A stretch of 64,000 bases of DNA, from assembly GCF_003967015.1 (NCBI RefSeq), contig NZ_AP017560.1:1984001-2048000 (forward strand). The letters run 5' to 3'. The notes beneath the pieces are model-generated. The model worked only from the letters and a program-made list of their open reading frames with translations. It was not told where the DNA came from and did not search any database. Made by a program: the position numbers and the translations under genes. Positions 34,645 to 43,364 of this stretch are shown here, in pieces. Source of the DNA: Pseudanabaena sp. ABRG5-3 (GTDB lineage Bacteria > Cyanobacteriota > Cyanobacteriia > Pseudanabaenales > Pseudanabaenaceae). Each line of letters begins with the position of its first letter. The stretch's first letter is position 1.

Positions 34645-34920
34645 TCAATCAGTGATGTTTTCCAACTCATCAGCAATTAGCTCCTGTAGATCGTCGTCAC
34701 AATGGGACTGCAAATGGATTATAGAAGCATTTAACTCTGCCAATACATCAACCTTTTGGCGATCGCTAATATTTGGTAATTGCAGTTGATGCACCAGCAT
34801 GATCACCCTCTGACATTCAACCCCTAACTCAGCAATCAAAGTACTAAGAGTCGGATTTGCGATCGCCTTTGGTCTATAGGAATTCACTAGAGAATTTATC
34901 GGTAACTCTGTAACCTGCAT
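34645..34920 (-). CDS. Small helical protein in the caspase operon
   Basis: A 91-residue acidic, largely helical protein (PTLSTLIAELGVECQRVIML), separated by 2 nt from the upstream gene and 38 nt from the caspase gene. I do not recognise a family. Its tight placement suggests a subunit or regulator of the caspase-GUN4 protein. Confidence 0.75.
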   Translation of the reverse strand: MQVTELPINSLVNSYRPKAIANPTLSTLIAELGVECQRVIMLVHQLQLPNISDRQKVDVLAELNASIIHLQSHCDDDLQELIADELENITD

Positions 34921-34922
34921 AT

Positions 34923-35108
34923 TTATCTCCTCAGTCTTTTTTGTGCTTTTTCAATACCGAGTTCAAAGGCGCGAATCTCTTTTTGCCAATGACGAATTAG
35001 TCCCAAGTCGGGATAGTCTTTCAGTAGCTCCATGTCGATTTTTTGCTGATGCTCAATAATTCGTTGTTTAAGCGAATTAATTGATTTTTCATGATTCTTT
35101 TTACCCAT
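34923..35108 (-). CDS. Short coiled-coil protein in the caspase operon
   Basis: A 61-residue very basic protein predicted as one long helix with heptad-like spacing (SINSLKQRIIEHQQKIDMEL). It is separated by 3 nt from the upstream Pepco-like gene and 2 nt from the downstream gene. Family unknown; probably an adaptor. Confidence 0.7.
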   Translation of the reverse strand: MGKKNHEKSINSLKQRIIEHQQKIDMELLKDYPDLGLIRHWQKEIRAFELGIEKAQKRLRR

Positions 35109-35111
35109 TAT

Positions 35112-35507
35112 TTATTTAGATGGATCAATCCTTTTAAATTTTAACTCGATCGCCCCTTTGCCACCCAACTTGCCACCTGTACCCAGTAACTTAATTTCAC
35201 CCTCACCGCTAATTTCTACTGTCAAGGTAATCTCATCTAGATGCAGACCTGCCTGTGGCTCTACCTGCTTCTCAACAGTTGCAAACACCTTACTGACTAC
35301 CCGCACAAACTGAGACATTTGTGCTGCTAAAGTCTCTGCTTTGACACGACTTTCTTTTAGTTCTTCACCCGATACCGTAGCCTTGGAAGTACTATAAGGA
35401 TTAAAGTCACGGGTTGGACTTTTTTGTCCTGTTTGCACTTCTTGGACATTTGGCGAGCTAGCGGTGACAATCCACAACTCCTCATCACCCCAATTTTGTT
35501 CTTGCAT
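35112..35507 (-). CDS. Pepco/trypco-like protein, first gene of the caspase operon
   Basis: A 131-residue protein from the ATG at 35507 (agagg 8 nt upstream; an in-frame ATG seven codons earlier is the alternative). The C-terminal half (LDEITLTVEISGEGEIKLLG, then GTGGKLGGKGAIELKFKR) resembles the peptidase-associated Pepco/trypco domains that accompany caspases and trypsins in NTP-dependent conflict systems (work of Kaur, Aravind and colleagues). That family assignment is by pattern. It heads the operon caspase-GUN4 belongs to. Confidence 0.7.
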   Translation of the reverse strand: MQEQNWGDEELWIVTASSPNVQEVQTGQKSPTRDFNPYSTSKATVSGEELKESRVKAETLAAQMSQFVRVVSKVFATVEKQVEPQAGLHLDEITLTVEISGEGEIKLLGTGGKLGGKGAIELKFKRIDPSK

Positions 35508-35589
35508 GGTTTTGCCTCTAGACTGCATATTTCTAGTAATTATCCATTATTTTCTCATGTTTAATAAGGAGCTTACTAAAGATTAAAGT

Positions 35590-35707
35590 CACTATGGCTT
35601 CGACTTCTCTCAGCCAACCTTAGCAACCTTGGTCAGCTAATCTAAGTGGTTACTGTGCCCCGTTAGCTGAGTGAAGTCGAAGCTAATCCTGCGCGAAGTC
35701 GAAGCTA
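35590..35707. repeat. Degenerate cttcgactt/aagtcgaag repeats
   Basis: cttcgacttc at 35594 and inverted aagtcgaagc copies at 35663 and 35695 form an imperfect hairpin in the 221-nt gap before the caspase operon. It resembles a common dispersed intergenic repeat. Confidence 0.55.
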
Positions 35708-35728
35708 AATCACTTAGGACAGCTACAA

Positions 35729-36304
35729 TTACCAAATTTCTGTAAGACTCAAAACAAAATCAGGTAAAACATCTTCTCCAGAGAGAGAACTCGGATTTTG
35801 CAAAACTTCCTTAGGCTTGCCAATGCGATAAACCTCTACTTCCCGATCTTTGCGATTAATTAGCCAGCCAAGCCTTGCGCCATTATCTTGATATTCCTGC
35901 ATCTTCGCTTGCGTAACCTTCAAGTTATCACTAGGCGACATCAATTCAATTACAAAATCGGGACAAATTGGCGCAAATCGCGATCGCTGTTCAGCCGTTA
36001 ACGCTTCCCATCGTGACCTCAAAATCCATGAAGCATCAGGAGAGCGATCGCTACCATTAGGAAGCTTAAAACCTGTGGACGAGCCAAAAGTAACCCCTAG
36101 CTTAGTTTGGCGATTCCAAATTGCTAAATCGGTGGTGATGCTAGCACTACGCATCCCTGTTTCGCCACCCTCTGGAGCCATGACTGTAATATCTCCTTGA
36201 GCATTGCGCTCGAATCTAAGATCGCTATTTTTTCGACAAAGTTGAAAGAACTGTTCATCGGTAAGATCGATCACCGACTCTAGGCTGATTGTTAAAGCAT
36301 TCAT
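35729..36304 (-). CDS. Uma2-family nuclease-fold protein, copy 1
   Basis: A 191-residue Uma2 (PD-(D/E)XK endonuclease-like) protein. RSPDASWI, CPDFVIELMSP and the QEYQDNGARLGWLINR block are family hallmarks. I start at ATG 36304; fourteen further codons upstream are open but unlike the family start. Uma2 genes are expanded in cyanobacteria and their role is unknown. It lies 221 nt upstream of the caspase operon on the same strand. Confidence 0.9.
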   Translation of the reverse strand: MNALTISLESVIDLTDEQFFQLCRKNSDLRFERNAQGDITVMAPEGGETGMRSASITTDLAIWNRQTKLGVTFGSSTGFKLPNGSDRSPDASWILRSRWEALTAEQRSRFAPICPDFVIELMSPSDNLKVTQAKMQEYQDNGARLGWLINRKDREVEVYRIGKPKEVLQNPSSLSGEDVLPDFVLSLTEIW

Positions 36305-36433
36305 AGTTCTCAGTAAAGTTTTGAGCCTACAACCTGATTTTATCACGAGCGACGAGTCCCAGTACTTAGGGCGATCGCGATATAATCACTGATGTTACGC
36401 ATAGATAGAAAAACTTTAGTAAAACTCATGGTA

Positions 36434-38368
36434 ATGTCTCCCTACGGTTCTTGGAAATCGCCGATTAGTTCTGATTTGATTGTTTCTAGTAGTATTCGCC
36501 TTGGCGCGATCGCCATTGATGGTGGTTATGTCTATTGGAATGAGGGCAGACCGACGGAGGGAGGACGCAATGTGATTATGCGCTATGACAGCGAAGAGAA
36601 CTATCGCGAGATGACTCCTGCCACTTTAAATGTGCGATCGCTAGTTCATGAATATGGCGGCGGCGAATATTTGGTAGATGATGGCAGAATTTATTTCTCG
36701 AACTTTAGCGATCGCTGTATCTATCGCAAAGTTGGTGGTGGCTCCTGCAAACCCTTAACCACTGAAAGTGCCTATCGTTACGCAGATTTTGTATGGAATC
36801 GGCTCTATGGCAAATTGATTTGTGTGCGCGAAGACCATACCGCAGGAGGGGAACCGATTAACACTTTAGTGGCGGTAAATACCAGCAATGGAGAAGATAT
36901 TCAAGTCTTAGTCTCAGGTGCAGATTTCTATGCTTCGCCCTGCTTGAATCCTACGGGTGATAAGCTGGCATGGATTAGTTGGCATCATCCAAATATGCCT
37001 TGGGATGGAACAGAACTGTGGGTTGCTGACTTAGTGGAAACCGAAGTAGGGGTTCTATCGATTCAAAATCCGCAATTAGTAGCTGGTAGAGAGAATGAAT
37101 CCATTTTTCAGCCTCGCTGGTCGCCCGATGGCAATCTCTATTTTGTCAGCGATCGCACTGGTTGGTGGAATCTCTATCGCGCCGCCGATGATCTGACAAT
37201 TCAAGCCCTTGCCCCAATGGAAGCCGAATTTGGCTTGCCGCAATGGGTTTTCGGGATGTCCACCTATGACTTTACAGGCGACGGCAAAATCCTCTGCTCC
37301 TATACACAGCATGGTAAATCCCATTTAGCAATTCTCGATCCCGCAAATCTGGAAGCAGGTTTACAAGAAATTCCATTACCCTTTACTTCTATCTCAGGTA
37401 TCCAGTGCGAAGCAGATCGGGCTGTCTTTCATGGTGGCTCGGCAACGGAACCGACAGCGATTGTTTTACTAGATATCACTAAGGGAACTTGGCAAAAAGT
37501 GCGGGTTGCTTCCGACTTGCAGCTTGACCCCGAATATATTTCGGCAGCTCAGCCTGTAGAATTTCCGACCGAAAATGGAAAGACGGCTCATGGTTTATTC
37601 TATCCACCCAAAAACAAAGACTTCCAAGCTGAACCTAACGAGAAACCACCACTCCTAGTCAAAAGTCATGGGGGCCCTACCGCATCCACTTCAGGCAGTT
37701 TGAGCCTCGGTATTCAATATTGGACAAGTCGTGGCTTTGCGGTGTTAGATGTCAACTATGGTGGTAGCACAGGCTATGGGCGCGAATATCGCGATCGCCT
37801 CAAGGGAAATTGGGGCATTGTCGATGTCGATGATTGCGCTAACGGGGCAAAATTCCTTGCGGACAAGGGTTTAGTCGATGGCGATCGCTTAGCAATTTCG
37901 GGCGGCAGTGCGGGCGGCTATACGACCCTTTGCGCCTTGACTTTCCGTGATGATTTCAAAGCTGGGGCAAGCCATTACGGCATTTGCGATTTGGAAGCCC
38001 TTGCCACCGATACTCATAAATTTGAATCCCGCTATCTCGATAGTTTGATCGGCAAATATCCCGAACAAAAGGATTTATATATTCAGCGATCACCCATTCA
38101 TTTCACCGACAAGCTCTCCTGCGCGATCGCCTTTTTCCAAGGACTAGAAGATAAAGTTGTCCCGCCAAATCAAGCGGAAATGATGGTGGAGGCTTTACGC
38201 AAAAAAGGTTTGCCCGTTGCCTACGTTCCCTTTGAAGGTGAGCAGCACGGCTTCCGTAAAGCCGAAAACATTAAACGCGCCCTTGATGGTGAGTTCTATT
38301 TCTATTCCCAGATTTTCGGATTTACGCCTGCCGATGCGATCGAGGCGATTGAGATTGAAAACAAGTAG
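36434..38368 (+). CDS. S9-family prolyl oligopeptidase-like peptidase
   Basis: A 644-residue serine peptidase (dipeptidyl/acylaminoacyl-peptidase type). An N-terminal beta-propeller (about 1-370; repeats such as PRWSPDGNLYFVSDRTG) precedes an alpha/beta-hydrolase domain. That domain has nucleophile Ser in ISGGSAGGY, Asp in GLEDKVVPP and His in GEQHGF. I start at ATG 36434 (MSPYGSW); ATGs at 36428 and 36392 are possible. Its last codons lie inside a palindrome shared with the convergent gene, so both proteins end Ile-Glu-Asn-Lys. Confidence 0.94.
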   Translation: MSPYGSWKSPISSDLIVSSSIRLGAIAIDGGYVYWNEGRPTEGGRNVIMRYDSEENYREMTPATLNVRSLVHEYGGGEYLVDDGRIYFSNFSDRCIYRKVGGGSCKPLTTESAYRYADFVWNRLYGKLICVREDHTAGGEPINTLVAVNTSNGEDIQVLVSGADFYASPCLNPTGDKLAWISWHHPNMPWDGTELWVADLVETEVGVLSIQNPQLVAGRENESIFQPRWSPDGNLYFVSDRTGWWNLYRAADDLTIQALAPMEAEFGLPQWVFGMSTYDFTGDGKILCSYTQHGKSHLAILDPANLEAGLQEIPLPFTSISGIQCEADRAVFHGGSATEPTAIVLLDITKGTWQKVRVASDLQLDPEYISAAQPVEFPTENGKTAHGLFYPPKNKDFQAEPNEKPPLLVKSHGGPTASTSGSLSLGIQYWTSRGFAVLDVNYGGSTGYGREYRDRLKGNWGIVDVDDCANGAKFLADKGLVDGDRLAISGGSAGGYTTLCALTFRDDFKAGASHYGICDLEALATDTHKFESRYLDSLIGKYPEQKDLYIQRSPIHFTDKLSCAIAFFQGLEDKVVPPNQAEMMVEALRKKGLPVAYVPFEGEQHGFRKAENIKRALDGEFYFYSQIFGFTPADAIEAIEIENK

Positions 38369-38410
38369 ATAAATATGGGCTTTGCCCATATTTATCTACT
38401 TGTTTTCAAT
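38354..38410. repeat. Perfect 27-bp palindrome spanning two gene ends
   Basis: Arms 38354-38380 and 38384-38410, loop ttt. Each arm contains the last four sense codons and the TAG of the gene on its strand (S9 peptidase on plus, peroxiredoxin-like on minus). The arms remain perfect through the coding parts. Confidence 0.97.
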
Positions 38411-39187
38411 TAGGTTCTTTTGAAATAAGAAGTCTAAGGGATAGCTCGGATTTGCCGCAAATCCGAGAATACCGCGATCGCGATGTTCATAAATTAATTC
38501 GCCTTGGGCATCGAAGAGAAATGTTGCCCCTCGCTGAGTCATGTATGAGGCATTAGGAACATAGGCGTTCCAATTGCCTAGAACTTCTGCCATATTTCGT
38601 AAGCGGAGGGTGGCAAGCTCAAAGGGACGCTGAAATCCTGAACCACCAGCCCACTTAAAAAAAGAACCTTTTAATGGTGGTAACGGTGCAGCTTTGATTA
38701 CTTCATCATCGGCAATTAATTGTGGTGCATGGCGATCGCCTTTATATCCTCGAAAGACTTCCTTTAATGTGCCTTGGCTACCAATCCCCGCACACATCAG
38801 CATCAGATTCACCCATGCGCTCTGTCCAGAGGATAGGAAGGGAAACTTTGTTGTAAGTCCAGAGTATAGATTTAGCTGTCGGTGCAGTTCTCCTGTGCTA
38901 TCCATAAACATCCAACTAGGATCGAAACCTGTAAATTTACAGAAATATTCTCCCGACTGGCGATCGCCTATGCCTACAGCCCTAACTGTAATTCCTTCAG
39001 CTTTAATTCTGTCAATTTCCCTTTGTATCCACCAAATATATTCGAGGCTATCGAAGTCACCTAGTTGAGGCAGTATTAAAATTAGTTTACGCGAGGTAGA
39101 TGGGCAGCTATCAAATATTGAAGCGATCGCGCCATCACTTACCCGTTGTCGTTGAGTCTGGCTAAGGATTTCGTAGGTATTTTGCAT
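38396..39187 (-). CDS. Peroxiredoxin-like (AhpC/TSA_2-type) protein lacking the peroxidatic Cys
   Basis: A 263-residue protein with a thioredoxin-like fold resembling the AhpC/TSA_2 (PRXL2-like) family: LILILPQLGDFDSLEYIWW, AVGIGD and TFLFDAQGELIYEHRD. The place where a peroxidatic cysteine is expected, after the first strand, reads LPQLGDFD with no Cys, so peroxidase activity is doubtful. Remaining cysteines are scattered. It converges on the S9 peptidase gene and shares its terminal palindrome. Confidence 0.8.
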   Translation of the reverse strand: MQNTYEILSQTQRQRVSDGAIASIFDSCPSTSRKLILILPQLGDFDSLEYIWWIQREIDRIKAEGITVRAVGIGDRQSGEYFCKFTGFDPSWMFMDSTGELHRQLNLYSGLTTKFPFLSSGQSAWVNLMLMCAGIGSQGTLKEVFRGYKGDRHAPQLIADDEVIKAAPLPPLKGSFFKWAGGSGFQRPFELATLRLRNMAEVLGNWNAYVPNASYMTQRGATFLFDAQGELIYEHRDRGILGFAANPSYPLDFLFQKNLIENK

Positions 39188-39226
39188 AGTTCAGATAAAT
39201 AGGGAGTATTACATTACATTAACCTA

Positions 39227-39490
39227 CTGATATCGTTCCAGAAAATCCAATCCGCAGAAGTCAAAGAAAAAGCATTTCGATTTGATGGCATTTTTACGCC
39301 TACCACCATCGAGAAACCGATCTTTCTCATCGAAGTCCAATTTCAGTCAAAAGAAGACTTTTACTGGGAATTTTTATCAGAAATATTTCTGTATCTTAAC
39401 CAACAACTGCGATCCGTCCGACTTACCACCCCCCTTAAACCAACTCATCAGCACCTAGACTCGCTAATTATTGATGTGTTATTGGCTTAA
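39227..39490 (+). pseudogene. Relic of a DUF2887/Rpn-type nuclease gene
   Basis: An open stretch without start codon gives AFRFDGIFTP, then KPIFLIEVQFQ and FYWEFLSEIFLYLNQQLR, ending at TAA 39488. This is the core of the DUF2887 family (PD-(D/E)XK, related to recombination-promoting nucleases), which has FDGxF and EVQFQ. About 200 residues would be missing from the C terminus and the first residues are missing too. Confidence 0.75.
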
Positions 39491-39505
39491 ACACCATGAT
39501 GATCC

Positions 39506-39700
39506 ATACGACTCCAAGATACCAACCAATGGCGTAATTGCGGCAATCAAGAAGTCTTTGAATATGAGTTAGAAAATGGCGATCGCATTAAAGCCACTAA
39601 GGATCATAAGTTCATGACGACTGATGGTGAGATGGTAGCGATCAATGAGATTTTTGAGCGTGGTTTAGATTTGCTTTGTTACAATAACGATCAAGATTAA
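39506..39700 (+). pseudogene. Relic of the N-terminal half of a DnaE split intein, copy 1
   Basis: Sixty-four open codons give [19 protein letters not shown], then [14 protein letters not shown] and [11 protein letters not shown], ending at TAA. In the Npu DnaE intein the corresponding part reads QWHDRGEQEVFEY, then [14 protein letters not shown] and IDEIFERELDL. The block B TxxH (T and H of ATKDHKF) is preserved. The first ~45 residues with the catalytic Cys1 are missing, so it cannot splice. It lies 15 nt after the DUF2887 relic and 25 nt before a Uma2 gene. Confidence 0.88.
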
Positions 39701-39725
39701 ATATAGTCAGAGAGGTTACAAACTG

Positions 39726-40289
39726 ATGACTGTTACCACTACTAGAAAAATCACCTTTGAAGAATATCTGACCTATGATGACGGCACTGATAAGCGTTAT
39801 GACTTTAATGATGGAGAACTAATTGAAGTGACTCCAGCGACTGCCTTTCATAATGCTTTAATGATGTTTTTCTCTTTTGTCTTGCAGTTAGAAATCCGCC
39901 AAAAAAGTTATCCCTATTGTGTGCGTGTTAATAGCACTGAATTACTTATCAGTAAACGCACGCGCCGCCCCGATGTATTGGTGATGACTCTGGATCAATC
40001 CCAAGGATTAGGTAATCAGCCTGATATGTTGTATGAGCCTTGCCTATTAGCAATTGAGATTGTGAGTCTAACTTGTCGTACTGTAGATACTGTAGAAAAA
40101 CGCGAAGAATATGCTCAATTTGGTATTCCTGAATATTGGATCGTTGATTTTCTCTTAGGTACTTTTTCTGTACTTATTTTAGTTAATGGAAATTATGTTG
40201 AGAAAGTTTATCGAGAGAATGACCAAATTATTTCTAATGTTTTTCCTAAGCTCAGTTTGTCCATGAATCAGGTTATGGCAGACAGATGA
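39726..40289 (+). CDS. Uma2-family nuclease-fold protein, copy 2
   Basis: A 187-residue Uma2 protein with ITFEEYLTYDDGTDKRYD, FNDGELIEVTPATAFHNAL, RRPDVLVMT and LLAIEIVS. EYAQFGIPEYWIVD is the typical C-terminal signature. Active-site acidic residues are present. It follows the split-intein relic directly on the same strand. Confidence 0.93.
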   Translation: MTVTTTRKITFEEYLTYDDGTDKRYDFNDGELIEVTPATAFHNALMMFFSFVLQLEIRQKSYPYCVRVNSTELLISKRTRRPDVLVMTLDQSQGLGNQPDMLYEPCLLAIEIVSLTCRTVDTVEKREEYAQFGIPEYWIVDFLLGTFSVLILVNGNYVEKVYRENDQIISNVFPKLSLSMNQVMADR

Positions 40290-40341
40290 TCGCACTAAAG
40301 CTACATGGGTTAGATTTGAAGATCGCTAGGGTTTCTTAGAG

Positions 40342-43179
40342 TTATGCGATCGCATAAATAACTAGATGTTCTCTAATGCCATCAAATTCAGGATCTTTTT
40401 TTGCTCGATTTTTTGTTTCTTCAGGTTGTTGATTGATCGCTAGGGCAAGATATTTGAGAGACTCGTCAATGTTGCGCTGTAAGGCATAGCAGCAAGACAT
40501 GCCATATAACGCATCAACATCATTAGGATTTTGTTGTAATACTTGTTCGCATTGCCAAATTGCTTCATCATATCTTCCCATCCAAGCAAACAAGACCCCT
40601 CGATTGATTTGAAACTGTATTTCATTGGGATCTAGATACATAGCATGATTGAAATGTTCAAGGGCTTGGTCATATTTTCCAAGTCTAGTTAAAGCAATTC
40701 CTCTCTTAGACCAAGCTTGAGCATAGTTAGGATTTAGCTCAATTGCTTTATCATGATCAGCGATCGCCTCTTCATACCGTTGTAGATTTTCTTTGGCATC
40801 ACCTCGAAACGACCAAGCTTGAGCATAGTTAGGATTTAGCTCAATTGCTTTATCATAATCAGCGATAGCTTCTTCATACCTTTGTAGATTTTCTTTCATC
40901 CCACCTTGAAACGACCAAGCTTCAGCATAGTTGGGATTTATCTGAATCGCTTTGTCATAATCAGAGATCGATTCTTCATACCTTTGTAGATTTCCCTTTG
41001 CAGTACCTCGATTAACCCATCCTTTGGCATGGTTAGGATTTAGCTCAATTACTTTGTCAAAATCAGCAATCGCTTCTTTATGCCTTTTTAGATTACCTTT
41101 TGCAATACCTCGATTAAACCAAGCTTTAACATAGTTGGGATTTAGCTCAATTGCTTTATCAAAATCGGTGATTGCTTCTTCATATTGCTCTAAAGAATTA
41201 AACAAATTGCCAACCTCTAGAAAAAGTTGACTGCGATAAATTGCTTCAATTTTTGGTTCAAGGAGATGAGCTTGTGCTTCTGCTTGTTTGGCAATGTCAA
41301 ATACTCTAGTTCGATGAGCGCGTAAACACTTGCAAATCAAGGCAATACATTTTGATAGTCCATCAGGTAAAGCATCAACCTTTTCTAAGGATTTCTTGAT
41401 CGCATTTTCAATTCTTTCTAATAAAGCTTTTGGCAAACTAACTTCATCAATTTCAACCTCAGTGTGTGGAGGGGAATTGACTAACAACCAGCCTACAGGC
41501 AATAACAGTTTTACGCTCTCCAAAAACTTTTTGTTCTCCTGTGGTAGAAGATGATTGTCATCAAATTCTGCATCCGAAGCAAGCGCCGCAAATGCAGGTG
41601 TGTCCATAACTTCAAATTGGTCGAAATAACGCGAAGCAAAAAAATGTTTCAGGAAATAAACTTGCCAACCATCTCGACGCAAATTAAAAAATGCGTGATA
41701 CATCGCCTCGGCAGTATATGTACACCAAACAGAATTCTCATACTTTTCTCCATCCCAACACTCAGGAGGCACTTCTTGGTCAGCCAGATCCTCAAAATAT
41801 TGCTGTAAGTGCGCGTGAATTTCTTTACGTTCATTAGGCTCTAAAGAGAAGTGAATGATATCCCGTGCTACATCACCTAAACGATAGCGCCCATTGCTTC
41901 CCGTAAATTCCACAAAGTCGCGCTCTTTGAGCCAATCAAAACAGTTAAGACCAGTATCAACACCCTTCGCAAAGTCTAGCTCCTGCCAATTAGCTAAACT
42001 CGTGATCGCCGTTCGATCAAACCATCGACAACAAGCTGCATACCTAACCAGTTTTTTCTGGATTTCATTTAGTCCCACTAGTAAACGCTTTTCAATCGCC
42101 TCATCGCTATCAATAGCAATGCCCTGCTCTTTTTGTTGAGCGATGAGATGCAAATGGAAAGGTAAACCATTAGTTTTTTTATAAAATTTCTCAATCTCTC
42201 TCTTATCCGTAATCCCAATTTTTTCTAGATAGTTCTTGACCTTATCCTTCTCAAACTCCCTCAACGGCAATTCCTGCACCAATCGCTCCCCAGTGATCAA
42301 ATCACTCCAGCCTTCTCTTTTAAGTAGTTGATATCGCCCTGCCGTCACCACCCTAAGCTGGCTATTCTTTAGAGCTTTATTTTTGAGAAATATCTGTCTG
42401 AGCCAAGTATCAAAATCAACCGATGCCTTTTCATAGGTATCTAGCACCAGCACCACAGGCGTTTTATGAGCATGATTTACCAAACTCTCGACAAAAGCCT
42501 GAGTAAGTTTAGGCAAAGGATCGAGCATTAACTCGCGCACCTCTGCATCCTTGGTGGCTTCATGTTTGAGTAACAACTCATCCATCAATTTATCTTTTAG
42601 TGATAATGCCGAGGCTGCTCCATCAATAGTTAGGTCTAATACACTACCAACCGCCGAAGTTGTCACGGAAGCAGCGAACTCTGTCATCGGATTGCTCACA
42701 CCTCCCGAAGCGGCGGTTTTACCTGCCCAAATCCCCGCATTTGCTACAAGCTTAGTTAGTTGTTTAACACGATCAAGCTGATCTCTCTCAACTTTTTCCT
42801 TGCCTTTAACTGGTGCATTATTTAAATTCGCCAGAGTCTCTTTGTAAGTCTTATATTTTTCACTAAAAACATCTTTTGCCAAAACATCTCTTTTCAAAAA
42901 AGAAATTTCGGGTAAATCCTTATGCAGAGCAACCATGACATCTAATGGTGTTGCGTAGTTGTCATCAAAGGTAATTGTGGCGAAGTGGATCTGCTTACCC
43001 TGTATGCGATCGCTTAAACCTTCTTGAAATTTTCTGAGCAGTGTGGACTTCCCAACTCCACCAATTCCCCAAATATTAAACATCACAGGCGAATGATCAG
43101 GTTTAGCGATCGACTCAGCGACTTCATTAATCAGTTTTTCTTCTTGTTTGTGAGGAAGGTGGAGATCTTGACTTGCCAT
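40342..43179 (-). CDS. STAND NTPase with C-terminal TPR repeats
   Basis: A 945-residue protein. An N-terminal STAND/NB-ARC-like NTPase has Walker A GIGGVGKST (about residues 37-45), Walker B VVLVLDTYEKA (about 240-250) and a winged-helix region with QELPLREFEKDKVKNYL. The C-terminal quarter has about six TPRs with near-identical 34-residue units (AIADYDKAIELNPNYAQAW). There is no recognisable effector domain at either end, so it may be a sensor or switch acting on another protein. The caspase-GUN4 operon is 5 kb away on the same strand. Function is inferred from the family only. Confidence 0.93.
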   Translation of the reverse strand: MASQDLHLPHKQEEKLINEVAESIAKPDHSPVMFNIWGIGGVGKSTLLRKFQEGLSDRIQGKQIHFATITFDDNYATPLDVMVALHKDLPEISFLKRDVLAKDVFSEKYKTYKETLANLNNAPVKGKEKVERDQLDRVKQLTKLVANAGIWAGKTAASGGVSNPMTEFAASVTTSAVGSVLDLTIDGAASALSLKDKLMDELLLKHEATKDAEVRELMLDPLPKLTQAFVESLVNHAHKTPVVLVLDTYEKASVDFDTWLRQIFLKNKALKNSQLRVVTAGRYQLLKREGWSDLITGERLVQELPLREFEKDKVKNYLEKIGITDKREIEKFYKKTNGLPFHLHLIAQQKEQGIAIDSDEAIEKRLLVGLNEIQKKLVRYAACCRWFDRTAITSLANWQELDFAKGVDTGLNCFDWLKERDFVEFTGSNGRYRLGDVARDIIHFSLEPNERKEIHAHLQQYFEDLADQEVPPECWDGEKYENSVWCTYTAEAMYHAFFNLRRDGWQVYFLKHFFASRYFDQFEVMDTPAFAALASDAEFDDNHLLPQENKKFLESVKLLLPVGWLLVNSPPHTEVEIDEVSLPKALLERIENAIKKSLEKVDALPDGLSKCIALICKCLRAHRTRVFDIAKQAEAQAHLLEPKIEAIYRSQLFLEVGNLFNSLEQYEEAITDFDKAIELNPNYVKAWFNRGIAKGNLKRHKEAIADFDKVIELNPNHAKGWVNRGTAKGNLQRYEESISDYDKAIQINPNYAEAWSFQGGMKENLQRYEEAIADYDKAIELNPNYAQAWSFRGDAKENLQRYEEAIADHDKAIELNPNYAQAWSKRGIALTRLGKYDQALEHFNHAMYLDPNEIQFQINRGVLFAWMGRYDEAIWQCEQVLQQNPNDVDALYGMSCCYALQRNIDESLKYLALAINQQPEETKNRAKKDPEFDGIREHLVIYAIA

Positions 43180-43364
43180 TCAGTTCAGGATATTAAGCTG
43201 TAAACAAGCTAAAAAAATACGTTAAACGATTATAACTGAATGTCAGATTGGAAATGATAGCGATAATCCATTTACTCGCAGCACATCCTGTATTTATTCG
43301 CCTTGCTAATTTGTGATGATGGATTTTGGCGATCGCTAAATAACTTCGCCTTATCTTCTAATGA

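Noticed and set aside
36392-36433. Upstream start for the S9 peptidase
   Set aside because: The extra residues do not look like the family N terminus, which begins near MSPYGSWKSPI; kept as an alternative only.
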